Assembly: GCA_963818645.1 (NCBI GenBank)
Contig: CAWFTF010000016.1
Span: 157,957 to 221,956, forward strand
Reading direction: 5' to 3'
DNA from: Gp6-AA40 sp963818645
GTDB taxonomy: Bacteria > Acidobacteriota > Vicinamibacteria > Vicinamibacterales > UBA2999
Length of the DNA stretch: 64,000 bases
The notes under the pieces are model-generated. The model was not told the DNA's origin and ran no database searches. It saw only the letters and a list, made by a program, of their open reading frames with translations. The position numbers were made by a program, and so were the translations under genes. Below, piece by piece: positions 37,517 to 45,580 of this stretch (position 1 is its first letter; each line of letters begins with the position of its first letter).

Positions 37517-38800
37517 TCAATGCGTTCCAGAAAGCGTGCTGTTTCCCACAATCGCGTGCATGACGGCGTTCTCGAAATCGAGCCGGACCTGCTGATCGGG
37601 TGTCTGGGTCATCAGGATCCCGACGATTCGCTCGTGCGGATCGACGAAGAAATGGGTTCCGAACGCGCCGCTCCAGCCGAACGTTCCCGCGGACATGAAT
37701 GAACTGCGCGCCACAGGATCATTTACGACGCGCACGCTCAACCCGTAACCTTCGCCCTTCGACCGGCCCGGCAGTGCGTCTGGCACTGCCACAGAGGTCA
37801 TCACCTCGACCGTCTTCGAGCCGAGCAGCCGCTTGCCGTTCAGTTCCCCGCCGTTGAGGAGCATCTGCGCGAACTGCAGGTAGTCCTCAGCCGTGCTCAT
37901 CAACCCGCCGCCACCCGAGAAGTACGCGCCGTTCATGAAGCCGGGGTTGTTCTGCTTCTCGAGCCCCTTCTCACCACGGCGATAGAGCGTCGCCATTCGA
38001 GGGTTGCCTTCCGCTGGATAGAAGAAGGTGTCCTTCATCCCGAGCGGATCGAAGATGCGTTGTTTCGCAAACTTGTCGAATGGCATCCCGGACGTGATCT
38101 CGACGATTCGCGCGAGCGTGTCGAAGCCGGCCTGCGCGCTGTACGCCCAGCGCGTCCCGGGCTGGAAGTCGAGCGGCACGCCGCCGAGACGCGGCAGGTA
38201 ATCCGCCAACGTCTCGTTGCCTTTCAGGGCGACACGCTGTGCTTCGCGATTGCTGATGCCACCGCTGACGAGGCCCGAGGTGTGCGTCAGCAGATCGCGA
38301 ACGGTGATTTCTCGCTCGGCGGGCACGGTATAGAAGCGCGCGGGCGCGTTGGCAGGCGGCGGACCCGCGGGCGTCGTCGTGACCGCGACTTGGAGTCCCT
38401 TCATCTCCGGAATGAACTTGGACACAGGATCGGTCAGCCGAACCTTGCCTTCTTCGATCATCATCATGATCGAGACGCCGACGACCGGCTTGGTCATCGA
38501 CATGATGCGGAAGATCGCGTCCTTCTGCATCGGCTTGCGCGCCTCGATGTCCATCAGGCCCTGCGCCTCGAGATGGGCGATGCGCCCCTGCCGGGCCACG
38601 AGTGTGACTGCACCCGAAAACGTGCCGGCGTCGATGTGGCGCTGAATCAGGTCGTTGATTCGATGGAGGCGTTCGGCAGAGAGACCGACTTCCTCCGGCC
38701 GCGCCGTCGGCGTGGCTGCCGTGAGAGGCCACGCGAGCGCGGCGCCGAGGATCAGAACGACCGCAACGAATCTGGCGGCAGTATGACGGGCAGTATGCAT
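37517..38800 (-). CDS. Secreted serine hydrolase, class C beta-lactamase fold
   Basis: A 427-residue penicillin-binding-protein-like hydrolase with signal peptide. The Ser-x-x-Lys motif is SMTK in FRIMSMTKPVVG, the second motif YSAQAGFDTL holds the Tyr, and FGWSGAFGTHFFVDP is the third conserved strand. Similar to EstB/DAP-type esterases and peptidases rather than true beta-lactamases; a His replaces the usual KTG. Periplasmic or surface location. No operon partner is clear. Confidence 0.87.
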   Translation of the reverse strand: MHTARHTAARFVAVVLILGAALAWPLTAATPTARPEEVGLSAERLHRINDLIQRHIDAGTFSGAVTLVARQGRIAHLEAQGLMDIEARKPMQKDAIFRIMSMTKPVVGVSIMMMIEEGKVRLTDPVSKFIPEMKGLQVAVTTTPAGPPPANAPARFYTVPAEREITVRDLLTHTSGLVSGGISNREAQRVALKGNETLADYLPRLGGVPLDFQPGTRWAYSAQAGFDTLARIVEITSGMPFDKFAKQRIFDPLGMKDTFFYPAEGNPRMATLYRRGEKGLEKQNNPGFMNGAYFSGGGGLMSTAEDYLQFAQMLLNGGELNGKRLLGSKTVEVMTSVAVPDALPGRSKGEGYGLSVRVVNDPVARSSFMSAGTFGWSGAFGTHFFVDPHERIVGILMTQTPDQQVRLDFENAVMHAIVGNSTLSGTH

Positions 38801-38856
38801 ATCAGTTTCCTCGCGAGGGGATGATACGGGAAATCGACCAATGCGGTACGACGGGG

Positions 38857-38937
38857 CGAGGGTGCGAAGGTGCGAGGGTGCGACGAGTCCGTCGCCCCTT
38901 CGGACCGTGTGAATGCAGCTTTGCGTGTGAATGCAGC
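38857..38937. repeat. GCGAGGGT array and 17-base tandem duplication
   Basis: Three GCGAGGGT/GCGAAGGT units of 8 bases (38857-38880), then two copies of GTGTGAATGCAGCTT (to 38939) spaced 17 bases apart, directly after the VOC gene stop on the minus strand. Different in period from the heptads. Confidence 0.75.
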
Positions 38938-39327
38938 TTAGTCGAGCACCTCGGCGTTGAGCTCGATGACGTTCCCGTCGGGATCAGTCACGTACAGCTG
39001 CGCCCATGGCGTGAAATTGCGCGGTTTCTCGAGGACATCAACGCCGTGCGCGCGCAGGTGCTCGAGCGTCTTCCGATAGCTGCGCACGCGCAGTGCGAGA
39101 TGGCCGTCGCGATCGTCGATGTCGTTCGTGCCGCGCAACGTGCGCGTCGGCGGATGCTCGATCAAATGGAGCTGCCGCCCTTCTGAGAACTCGTACCACG
39201 CGCCGCCGAATGGGAATGGTGGACGCGCCACTTCCTTCATACCCAGCACGACGCCATAGAAGTGCTTCGCGCGATCCACGTCCGTGACGCAGACGGCGAC
39301 ATGATGCAACGCTTCGATCTCAATCAT
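38938..39327 (-). CDS. VOC (glyoxalase/dioxygenase) superfamily protein
   Basis: A 129-residue single VOC domain: HHVAVCVTDVDRAKHFY at the start, LHLIEHPPTRT, DRDGHLALRV and VTDPDGNVIEL at the end. The pattern of His and Glu suits a divalent metal site. Members range from glyoxalase I to fosfomycin resistance enzymes; no closer call is possible. Cytoplasmic. Confidence 0.88.
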   Translation of the reverse strand: MIEIEALHHVAVCVTDVDRAKHFYGVVLGMKEVARPPFPFGGAWYEFSEGRQLHLIEHPPTRTLRGTNDIDDRDGHLALRVRSYRKTLEHLRAHGVDVLEKPRNFTPWAQLYVTDPDGNVIELNAEVLD

Positions 39328-39338
39328 TGTTCCCTACC

Positions 39339-39815
39339 TTACGGCGCGTCGCAGCGAGCTCGCTGATACGAGAAGTCGACACGGCGTGACTTTCCACTTA
39401 CCTGACCTTCTATCCACGCCTGAAGACTGTCAGCACCGTCGCGACGATACCCTACGCGCTGCGGGAAATCATGCTGTGGGTTCTCGAAAACGACGCTGCC
39501 GTCGGACGCCGTCGTCGCCGTGAATGTCGCCGACGGCTGTCCGGATGGATGTGCCTCGTACGCGAGACGCCCTTCCTGTTCCTTGATCAGCACGAGCTCG
39601 TATTCCACGAGCGTGCTTCCACGAACCGTGCGACCCATCCCGAGCATCGTCCCGCCGCGCGGCGCCATCCACTGTTCTTCGATCGTCGTCTCGCCACGTA
39701 TGGAGCGCCAGCAACCCTGTAACCACGCGACTCGATCCACCGTCGCCTGCTGGGCAAAACCCACATCTGCCACGCAGAGAAACGACGCGAGCATGACGAT
39801 CTTCGTCGAGTCCAT
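39339..39815 (-). CDS. Secreted DUF6265-like protein
   Basis: A 158-residue protein with signal peptide (IVMLASFLCVADVGFAQ) and WLQGCWRSIRGETTIEEQW, followed by MLGMGRTVRG and FENPQHDFPQRVGYRR, blocks typical of DUF6265. The predicted fold is a lipocalin-like barrel. Divergent from the alcohol dehydrogenase. Function unknown. Confidence 0.8.
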   Translation of the reverse strand: MDSTKIVMLASFLCVADVGFAQQATVDRVAWLQGCWRSIRGETTIEEQWMAPRGGTMLGMGRTVRGSTLVEYELVLIKEQEGRLAYEAHPSGQPSATFTATTASDGSVVFENPQHDFPQRVGYRRDGADSLQAWIEGQVSGKSRRVDFSYQRARCDAP

Positions 39816-39835
39816 TCAGCCCTATCAAGAAGTCA

Positions 39836-39841
39836 TAGTAT
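39836..39841 (+). promoter_or_regulatory. -10 element between divergent genes
   Basis: TAGTAT begins 15 bases before the dehydrogenase ATG at 39851; the overlapping reverse reading TACTAT could serve the minus-strand DUF6265 gene. Assignment uncertain. Confidence 0.35.
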
Positions 39842-39850
39842 TAGATTCAC

Positions 39851-41272
39851 ATGAGCACGGACAGCACGTCGCGCCGGGATCTTCTGAAAGCGGGCATCGC
39901 GGCCGCGAGCGGCATCGCCATATCTCCGGAGGACGCCGTCCGTGCCCAAACCGGCAGCGCTGCGGTGACGAGGCAGCGATTCCGCGCATGGGTCTCGCGT
40001 GGCACAGGGACGAACCGCACCACGCTGCGCGAGCTCACACTACGACCGATCAGCGGCCGTCAGGTCGTCGTGCGCACCGAGGCGACCAATCTCTGCTACT
40101 CGAACGTCGGCGCGGTACTCGGTATTCAGCCAGCCATCGCACCGCCATCTCCTCCACCAACTCCCGCGGCCCCTGCGAATGCTCCGCGCCCTGCCGCGCC
40201 CGCAGCAACCGGTTTCGGGCGATTGAATCAGATGGCATTGATACAAGGACACGGCGGTGTCGGCATCGTCGAAGCCATCGGTCCCGACGTCCGTCGCGTG
40301 CAGGTGGGCGATCGTGTCTGCGTATCCGGCACACCGCAATGCGGCTCCTGTTATCAGTGCCTGCGTGGCCGCGCGGACATGTGTCAGTTCCTCGGTCGCC
40401 AGGGTCCGGACGATCTCGTGCCCATCGCGGACATGAGCGATGGCACACCGGTGTACGCGAACTCGCACATCGGCGGTCTCGCCGAAAAGATGGTGACGTT
40501 CGAAGAGTGGGTCGTGCCGATCTTCACGAAGGCGGCAGCTGCAGACCTCGGCATGGTCTGCAGTTGCGTGAGCGTTGCAGGTCTCGGCGCGACAACCTCG
40601 CAGAACGTTGCGCTCGTAGAGCCTGGTTCAATCGTCGCGGTCGTTGGATGCGGCCCGCTGGGACTGAGCGCTGTGCAGGGCGCACGCATCTCGGGCGCAT
40701 CGACGATCATCGCGATCGATCCCATTCGGGCGCGTCGCGACGTCGCGATGAAAATCGGCGCGACCCACGTACTCGACCCCAACACGGAGGGCACGCGACT
40801 CGTCGACAAAGTACGTGAACTCTCGAGCGGTCCAAACAACCGGCTGTGGGCAGGTGGACGCGATGCCGGTGGCCTGCTTGGGGGCGCGGGCGCGGACTTT
40901 GTGATCGAAGCCGTCGGCGCCGACGCCGTCGCGCCGACGCTTGAAGCAGGCCCCGATCCCACGGGCATCCTGCCGTTGCGCCAGGCCTACGAGATGACAG
41001 CGCCCGGCGGACACATCGTCACCACCAGCCTTCCACGTGGAACACTGTCGTTGCCCGCGGTGCTTTTCACGATCGGTGGACGAACGCATCATGCCGGACA
41101 GGCCGGCGGCTGCAATCCAATGCGCGACATTCCACGCTTCGTCGAGCTGCTCGACAAGGGACAGTTCAACGCCAAAGCACTCGCGACCTCGGTCGTGCCA
41201 ATTGACAAGATGCTCGATGCCTATCAGGAGGTCGCGTATCGGACGACCGTCACAGCAATCATGACTGCCTGA
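39851..41272 (+). CDS. Tat-exported zinc-type medium-chain alcohol dehydrogenase
   Basis: A 473-residue MDR enzyme behind a Tat leader (TSRRDLLKAGIAAASGIA). Catalytic zinc region NLCYSN and GHGGVGIVEAIG; structural zinc site with four cysteines in CGSCYQCLRGRADMC; Rossmann motif GCGPLGLSAVQGA. A Pro/Ala-rich insert of about 25 residues precedes GFGRLNQM. NAD(P) enzymes in the periplasm are rare, so either the cofactor is carried out bound or the enzyme works differently. Substrate unknown. Confidence 0.85.
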   Translation: MSTDSTSRRDLLKAGIAAASGIAISPEDAVRAQTGSAAVTRQRFRAWVSRGTGTNRTTLRELTLRPISGRQVVVRTEATNLCYSNVGAVLGIQPAIAPPSPPPTPAAPANAPRPAAPAATGFGRLNQMALIQGHGGVGIVEAIGPDVRRVQVGDRVCVSGTPQCGSCYQCLRGRADMCQFLGRQGPDDLVPIADMSDGTPVYANSHIGGLAEKMVTFEEWVVPIFTKAAAADLGMVCSCVSVAGLGATTSQNVALVEPGSIVAVVGCGPLGLSAVQGARISGASTIIAIDPIRARRDVAMKIGATHVLDPNTEGTRLVDKVRELSSGPNNRLWAGGRDAGGLLGGAGADFVIEAVGADAVAPTLEAGPDPTGILPLRQAYEMTAPGGHIVTTSLPRGTLSLPAVLFTIGGRTHHAGQAGGCNPMRDIPRFVELLDKGQFNAKALATSVVPIDKMLDAYQEVAYRTTVTAIMTA

Positions 41273-41605
41273 CGTGATAGCACGGCGTAATCTACTTTCG
41301 ATCCGCCTTTACTGGCTTGGCCTTGGGTAGGTCATGTTCGACGAACTCGGTTCCTCGGTGCGTGATCACCAGCCGGCCGTCCCTCGGTCAGGTCTATCCA
41401 CCCCTGTTTGTTCTTAGTATCGATGAGGCTTTGTTTAAAGAACTCGGGGTGTACAACGGCCGATGCCTTTGTAGCAGGTCCAAGCCTTCGACCGCTGCTG
41501 CCAACCGAAGATCTCGAACAATCGCAGGCAGCTGACAGGCTTCGGGAAAGTTACCGCAGCGTTCGGGCTGGTTCTTGCTTCACGCCGTCATGAGGTGATC
41601 GAGTT
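41273..41605 (-). other. Gap with possible degraded ORF fragments on the minus strand
   Basis: No intact gene. On the minus strand two fragments look coding-like, one containing CQLPAIVRDLRLAAAVEGL (about 41569-41395) and another ending THRGTEFVEHDLPKAKPV (about 41450-41292), in different frames. They could be remains of a small gene pair, but no family was recognised. No heptad array here. Confidence 0.25.
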
Positions 41606-42193
41606 ATGTCTCCAACGACGAGAACGTCTGTCTCTACTCTGCTCCTGACACTGGTGATCTTCATCGCTGGTGCAACACCGGCCCGCGCCGAGGGCTTCAT
41701 CAGCCCGTTCATCGGCTACAACTTTGGCGGTGACACGGGCTGCCCATCGATCTCGAACTGCGAGGACAAACACCTCAACTGGGGCATCGGCGTGGGTTCG
41801 GTCGGAGGCTTGTTCGGCGTCGAAGCCGAATTCGCGTTCATTCCGAGTTTCTTCGGAGAGACGACCGGCTCGGACAACAGCCTCTTCACCTTCATGGGCA
41901 ATTTCCTGCTCGCTCCGAAGTTCGGCCCCGTTCAACCCTATGGCACCCTCGGCTTCGGTCTCATCAAGACGCACATTGATCTGACGCTGAGCGGCTTGAT
42001 CGACAACGACCAGAACGACTTCGGCTGGAACACCGGGGGCGGTCTCATGATCCACTTCGGCGACCACTTCGGCGTCCGCGGCGACGTTCGATACTTTCAT
42101 GCGTTTTCGGCGCTGGAGCTGCTCGGACTCAACCGCGACGAGACCAAACTCGACTATGGCAGGTTCAGCGGAGCGCTCCTGGTGAAGTTCTAG
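41606..42193 (+). CDS. Outer-membrane beta-barrel protein, OmpA/OprF-like eight-strand type
   Basis: A 195-residue protein with signal peptide (LLLTLVIFIAGATPARA). The mature part alternates aromatic-rich strands: FISPFIGYNFGGDTG, GGLFGVEAEFAFIPSFFG, FGPVQPYGTLGFGL, GGGLMIHFGDHFGVRGDVRYF and a final strand FSGALLVKF ending in Phe, as expected for BAM-inserted barrels. GAGGTG lies upstream of the ATG. Role probably structural or adhesive; unknown. Confidence 0.8.
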   Translation: MSPTTRTSVSTLLLTLVIFIAGATPARAEGFISPFIGYNFGGDTGCPSISNCEDKHLNWGIGVGSVGGLFGVEAEFAFIPSFFGETTGSDNSLFTFMGNFLLAPKFGPVQPYGTLGFGLIKTHIDLTLSGLIDNDQNDFGWNTGGGLMIHFGDHFGVRGDVRYFHAFSALELLGLNRDETKLDYGRFSGALLVKF

Positions 42194-42286
42194 GCTACGA
42201 CCGCGGTAACTCTTACACCACCTGTACAGGTCGTTTCGCGCGTTGCCTCAGTTGCGGTAGTGTGGGGCTCACAGGCCTTCGGGTCC

Positions 42287-42691
42287 ATGAGCCCCCAGCC
42301 ACCCGCAATTTCAGGCACGGAGACGTTGCTCATCGTTGAGAATGAAGCAGCGATCCGTAATCTTCTGCAGATGGCCCTGCGGAAAAACGGCTACACGGTG
42401 CTGGCGGCTGAATCGGGACGCGAGGCACTCGATCTCGTCAGCACGCATTCCGGCCCGATTCATCTCCTGATCACAGACGTCATGATGCCGGACATCGACG
42501 GCCCGGAACTGGTCAGGAGACTCTCCGCGATTCGACCCGAGACGCGGACGTTGTTCATGTCCGGTTACATGGACGATGCGCTCGGTGAGCAGGGAGTGTT
42601 GCCCTCCAGCGTCAACTTCATTCAGAAACCGTTTTCGCCCAGTACGATCGCGCAGAAGGTGCGCGACATCCTGGACGGCACTTCTTCGTGA
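42287..42691 (+). CDS. Single-domain response regulator (CheY-like)
   Basis: A 134-residue receiver domain alone. Phosphorylation pocket: acidic pair EN(E) near the start (LLIVENEAAIRN), phospho-acceptor Asp in ITDVMMPDIDGPE, Ser in LFMSGYMDD and Lys in IQKPFSP. The N-terminal LLIVENE has Asn/Glu where Asp-Asp is common. No output domain and no kinase nearby, so an orphan. ATG 42287 is preferred; a GTG nine codons upstream is possible. Confidence 0.9.
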   Translation: MSPQPPAISGTETLLIVENEAAIRNLLQMALRKNGYTVLAAESGREALDLVSTHSGPIHLLITDVMMPDIDGPELVRRLSAIRPETRTLFMSGYMDDALGEQGVLPSSVNFIQKPFSPSTIAQKVRDILDGTSS

Positions 42692-42710
42692 TTCCCTCCG
42701 GAGCCGATTG

Positions 42711-43653
42711 ATGAGACGAGTCGCGGTGGTGTGTGTTGTGGTGTTGGTGCTGTGGGCAGCGCGATATCCGGTTGCACAGGAATCGGCATCGACAGCGGTC
42801 GACCTCGTGAGCACGTGGACGCTCATTTCCGTGGAGCGAGGCGTCGCTGGCGAAAAGCCCGAGCGCATTCCGAACCCTCGCGGCCTGCTGATCTTCGATT
42901 CGGTGGGGCACGCATTCGAATTCTTCACGACGGCGAGTCGGCAGGCACCGGAAACACTGCAGGTCGATCCACTCGCGATGTTCAACGCGTACGGCGGCTT
43001 CTGGGGCGGCTATCGCGTGGACGCTGCTCAGAAGCGCATCACGTTCAAGGCGCAGGGCGCGATCAGCATCGCCATGCAAGGGCGTGAGTTCTCTCGATCC
43101 TTCGAGCAGGACGGCAATCGTTTGACGATGACCTCGATCGACGAACTGCATGCGCAGGGCGGCACGCGCTGGACGTGGCAGCGGGTGCCGACGATCGATC
43201 ATCTGTCACCGTTCTATCGCCAGACTGTCGGCTTCTGGGAACACGTCGTCGAACGCCGTGTGAACGTTTCGACTGGCGCGGTCGTGTCGGAGAACAAGCG
43301 CGCGCCGAGCGTCATCGTCTACACGCCTGGCGGCTTCGTCGGCGTGCACTTTCCCGACGTTGAACCGAAAGCCGTTCGCCACAGACAACCCGACGTCTGA
43401 CGAAGCACGTGCGGCGCTACAGGGGTATCTGGGTTACTACGGTGCGCTCACGGTGTACCCCGGTGAGGTCTTTCATAACATCCTCGGAGGCGTGAGCCCC
43501 GGCGCGGGAACCATCCTGCGGCGCTACGCCGACATCAAGGACAACGAGCTCACGGTACGACTGACGCCCACCGCGAATCAGCAGGTACAGACACAGACGA
43601 TCGTGGTCCTTCGGCGTCTGAGTGGCGCGGACGAGATGCTGCCCAAGAAGTAA
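42711..43653 (+). CDS. Secreted lipocalin-like domain protein, one frameshift as read
   Basis: Signal peptide (VVCVVVLVLWAARYPVAQ), then two lipocalin-like repeats: LVSTWTLISVERGV with GGFWGGYRVD and LTMTSIDEL, and, after a frame change near 43370, GYLGYYGALTVYPGEVFHNI with NELTVRLTP. The length is 3n+1, fitting one inserted base (about 313 aa). The family is of unknown function and common in soil bacteria. Follows the response regulator by 19 bases. Confidence 0.75.
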
Positions 43654-43656
43654 GTT

Positions 43657-44550
43657 CTACCTGTAGTACTCGGGGGCCTTCTTCAGCGCGGCATGCGCGG
43701 TGAAGTCGTGCTGGATCCACAGCCGCGCCTTCGTCTTCGTGAGGAACGTCTCGACCGCGGCGCGCGAGACGCGCGTCTGCTCCTGGTCGAACTCGAACGT
43801 CGGAAACTTCCCCATCGTTCGTTCGGCCGGGTAGTGATACAGGTCGCCTGACAGCACGACGGGACCGGTCTCCGGCAGGTTCACGTAGAGCACTTGATGG
43901 CCGGGCGTGTGCCCCGGCGCAGCTTTCAGAATCACCGTCCCGTCACCGAAGACGTCATGCTCGTCGGCCGTGACGATGGTCGTCTTGCTGTTCTTGAGAG
44001 CGGCGTAGGTTTGAGGCCGGCTCGTCCCAGTCGCCTTGTCCGAGAACATCGCATCCCGTTCGATCTGACGGACAAGCCATGTCGCCCCCGGAAACAGGCT
44101 GGCGTTCGCGGTGTGATCCCAGTGGTAGTGCGACAACGCGAGGTGAGTCACTTCTGCGGGCTTGTGTCCGGCCGCCAGCAGTTGCGCGGCGAGCGGACGC
44201 GTGATCGTGACGAAGCGCTCTTGTCCGTCCGCCAGAACGAGGCGCTGACGGATGGGGCTGCCGGTCGGCGTCCACTCGCTGTCGGGGACGGCTTCGGTAT
44301 CCCACATCAGCAGGCCCTTCGGATGAACGATCAGGTACGCCGCAACTGAAAGCTGGGTGACCTTGACGTCCTCTTTCGTCAACTGGTAGCGCGCCGGATC
44401 GGACTCGAGCGTACCGCCGTCGAACACATACAACCTGATCGGGACGGGGGCCGGACGTGATTGCGCCTCGAGCGAACGATCGGTCACGTGAACAGTCAGC
44501 GCGATGGTCAGCGCGGCAACCAGCGTGGCGAGTGTCGTCCTGAATCGCAT
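43657..44550 (-). CDS. Secreted metallo-beta-lactamase-fold lactonase-like protein
   Basis: A 297-residue MBL protein with signal peptide (LVAALTIALTVHVTDRSLEA). The zinc site is LSHYHWDHTAN, with APGHTPGHQ, LSGDLYHYP and IQHDF. The N-terminal LYVFDGGTLE and overall arrangement resemble AHL lactonases (AiiA-like). Secretion argues against a purely intracellular quorum-quenching role. ATG 44550 at the signal peptide; convergent with the lipocalin gene. Confidence 0.87.
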   Translation of the reverse strand: MRFRTTLATLVAALTIALTVHVTDRSLEAQSRPAPVPIRLYVFDGGTLESDPARYQLTKEDVKVTQLSVAAYLIVHPKGLLMWDTEAVPDSEWTPTGSPIRQRLVLADGQERFVTITRPLAAQLLAAGHKPAEVTHLALSHYHWDHTANASLFPGATWLVRQIERDAMFSDKATGTSRPQTYAALKNSKTTIVTADEHDVFGDGTVILKAAPGHTPGHQVLYVNLPETGPVVLSGDLYHYPAERTMGKFPTFEFDQEQTRVSRAAVETFLTKTKARLWIQHDFTAHAALKKAPEYYR

Positions 44551-44555
44551 TGCTC

Positions 44556-44939
44556 TCACCTCTCTTCAACGCGGGTTGGAACGTGCAGGGCACCCTCGAG
44601 ATCCTCGGCCGAATAGTGCGCGCCACCGAGTGACGCGCCGAGGAAGTCCGCTTCGACGAACCGGGCACCTGAGAGAATTGCACCGTCGAGATTGGCGCAG
44701 ATCAGATCGGCCTCAGTGAGATCCGCACCGGTCAGATCCGCGCCTCGCAGATCGGCGTTCATGAGATTGGTCGCGTGCAGTGACGCGCCTCGCAGACTGA
44801 CCCGTGCAAAATCGATCCCCGTCAGGATCATGCCGTTGAGATCGGCATGATCCAGGGTGATGACGAGATCCGGGTGCTCGCGGCGCCAGGCATTCCACGC
44901 CGCGGACCCGAACGTGAGTCGCTTCAGCCACTCGCTCAC
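44556..44939 (-). CDS. Pentapeptide repeat protein
   Basis: A 127-residue protein. From about residue 30 on, repeats of A[DN]LXX type form a right-handed quadrilateral helix: ADLRGADLTGADLTEADL and ANLDGAILSGARFVEADFLG. The start is GTG. It lies 13 bases after the DinB-like gene, so probably co-transcribed. The function of such repeats is usually protein or DNA mimicry, not known here. Confidence 0.88.
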   Translation of the reverse strand: MSEWLKRLTFGSAAWNAWRREHPDLVITLDHADLNGMILTGIDFARVSLRGASLHATNLMNADLRGADLTGADLTEADLICANLDGAILSGARFVEADFLGASLGGAHYSAEDLEGALHVPTRVEER

Positions 44940-44952
44940 GAGGCGTGCGGCT

Positions 44953-45456
44953 TCAGGCAGGCACGGGTGCGTCCATGCCGGCCCACAGGTTCATGGTGCT
45001 CAACTCCTCGCGTCCACACGCCTTGAGGTTCATGAACAACTGCGTGCGATATGCCGCGCATCCACAGAGCACGAGATTGACGATGAACGCCCCGCGCGTC
45101 GTCTTGTTGCCGAACATCTCGATCTCGGTGCGGAAGTCGGCATCGGACATGTCACCGATCAGGCTCGCATAGAGATCGCCGTGCGCAGCGATGGCGGCCA
45201 GGGTCTGATCGAAGCCGCGTGTCGCCGCCGCCTTTTCCTCGACGGTCCACACTGCCGGATCGAAGGCGCCGGCCTTGGCAAACCTCACCAGCATCGGTCC
45301 CATCAGGCTCAGATAGCGCAGCAGCTCCATAGGGGTGCGCTGCTTCGGCGTGGGACGGTAATCGAGCATGCTGGGATCGAGCTTGCTCGCCAGATGGACC
45401 AGGATGCGTACTTCGTTCTTCAGAGAACCAATCAACTCGGATTTGGTCAGTACCAT
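44953..45456 (-). CDS. DinB-like four-helix protein
   Basis: A 167-residue protein resembling the DinB/DUF1569-type metal-binding bundles: LIGSLKNEVRILVHLASKLD, LDYRPTPKQRTPMELLRYLS and LFMNLKACGREELSTMNLWAG. The usual His triad is weak, so metal binding is doubtful. Cytoplasmic. First of a two-gene set with the pentapeptide gene. Confidence 0.65.
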   Translation of the reverse strand: MVLTKSELIGSLKNEVRILVHLASKLDPSMLDYRPTPKQRTPMELLRYLSLMGPMLVRFAKAGAFDPAVWTVEEKAAATRGFDQTLAAIAAHGDLYASLIGDMSDADFRTEIEMFGNKTTRGAFIVNLVLCGCAAYRTQLFMNLKACGREELSTMNLWAGMDAPVPA

Positions 45457-45568
45457 GAGACTCCTCGCTTAAAACAGAAGCCGGCAGGATATCACCGTCC
45501 CCGCAGGGCGCACAGTCGACGCACGGCGCCGATATCGCGTAACGTGAGACGCACTGTTCGCGGTGCTC

Positions 45569-45574
45569 TACTCT
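45569..45574 (+). promoter_or_regulatory. -10 element for antiporter, leaderless spacing
   Basis: TACTCT begins 12 bases before the ATG at 45581, with no Shine-Dalgarno between. The transcript probably starts at the start codon. Confidence 0.5.
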
Positions 45575-45580
45575 AGGCTG

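Noticed and set aside
37517..38800. Antibiotic-resistance beta-lactamase
   Set aside because: It has the SMTK motif but not a class C KTG; esterase or peptidase relatives are closer.
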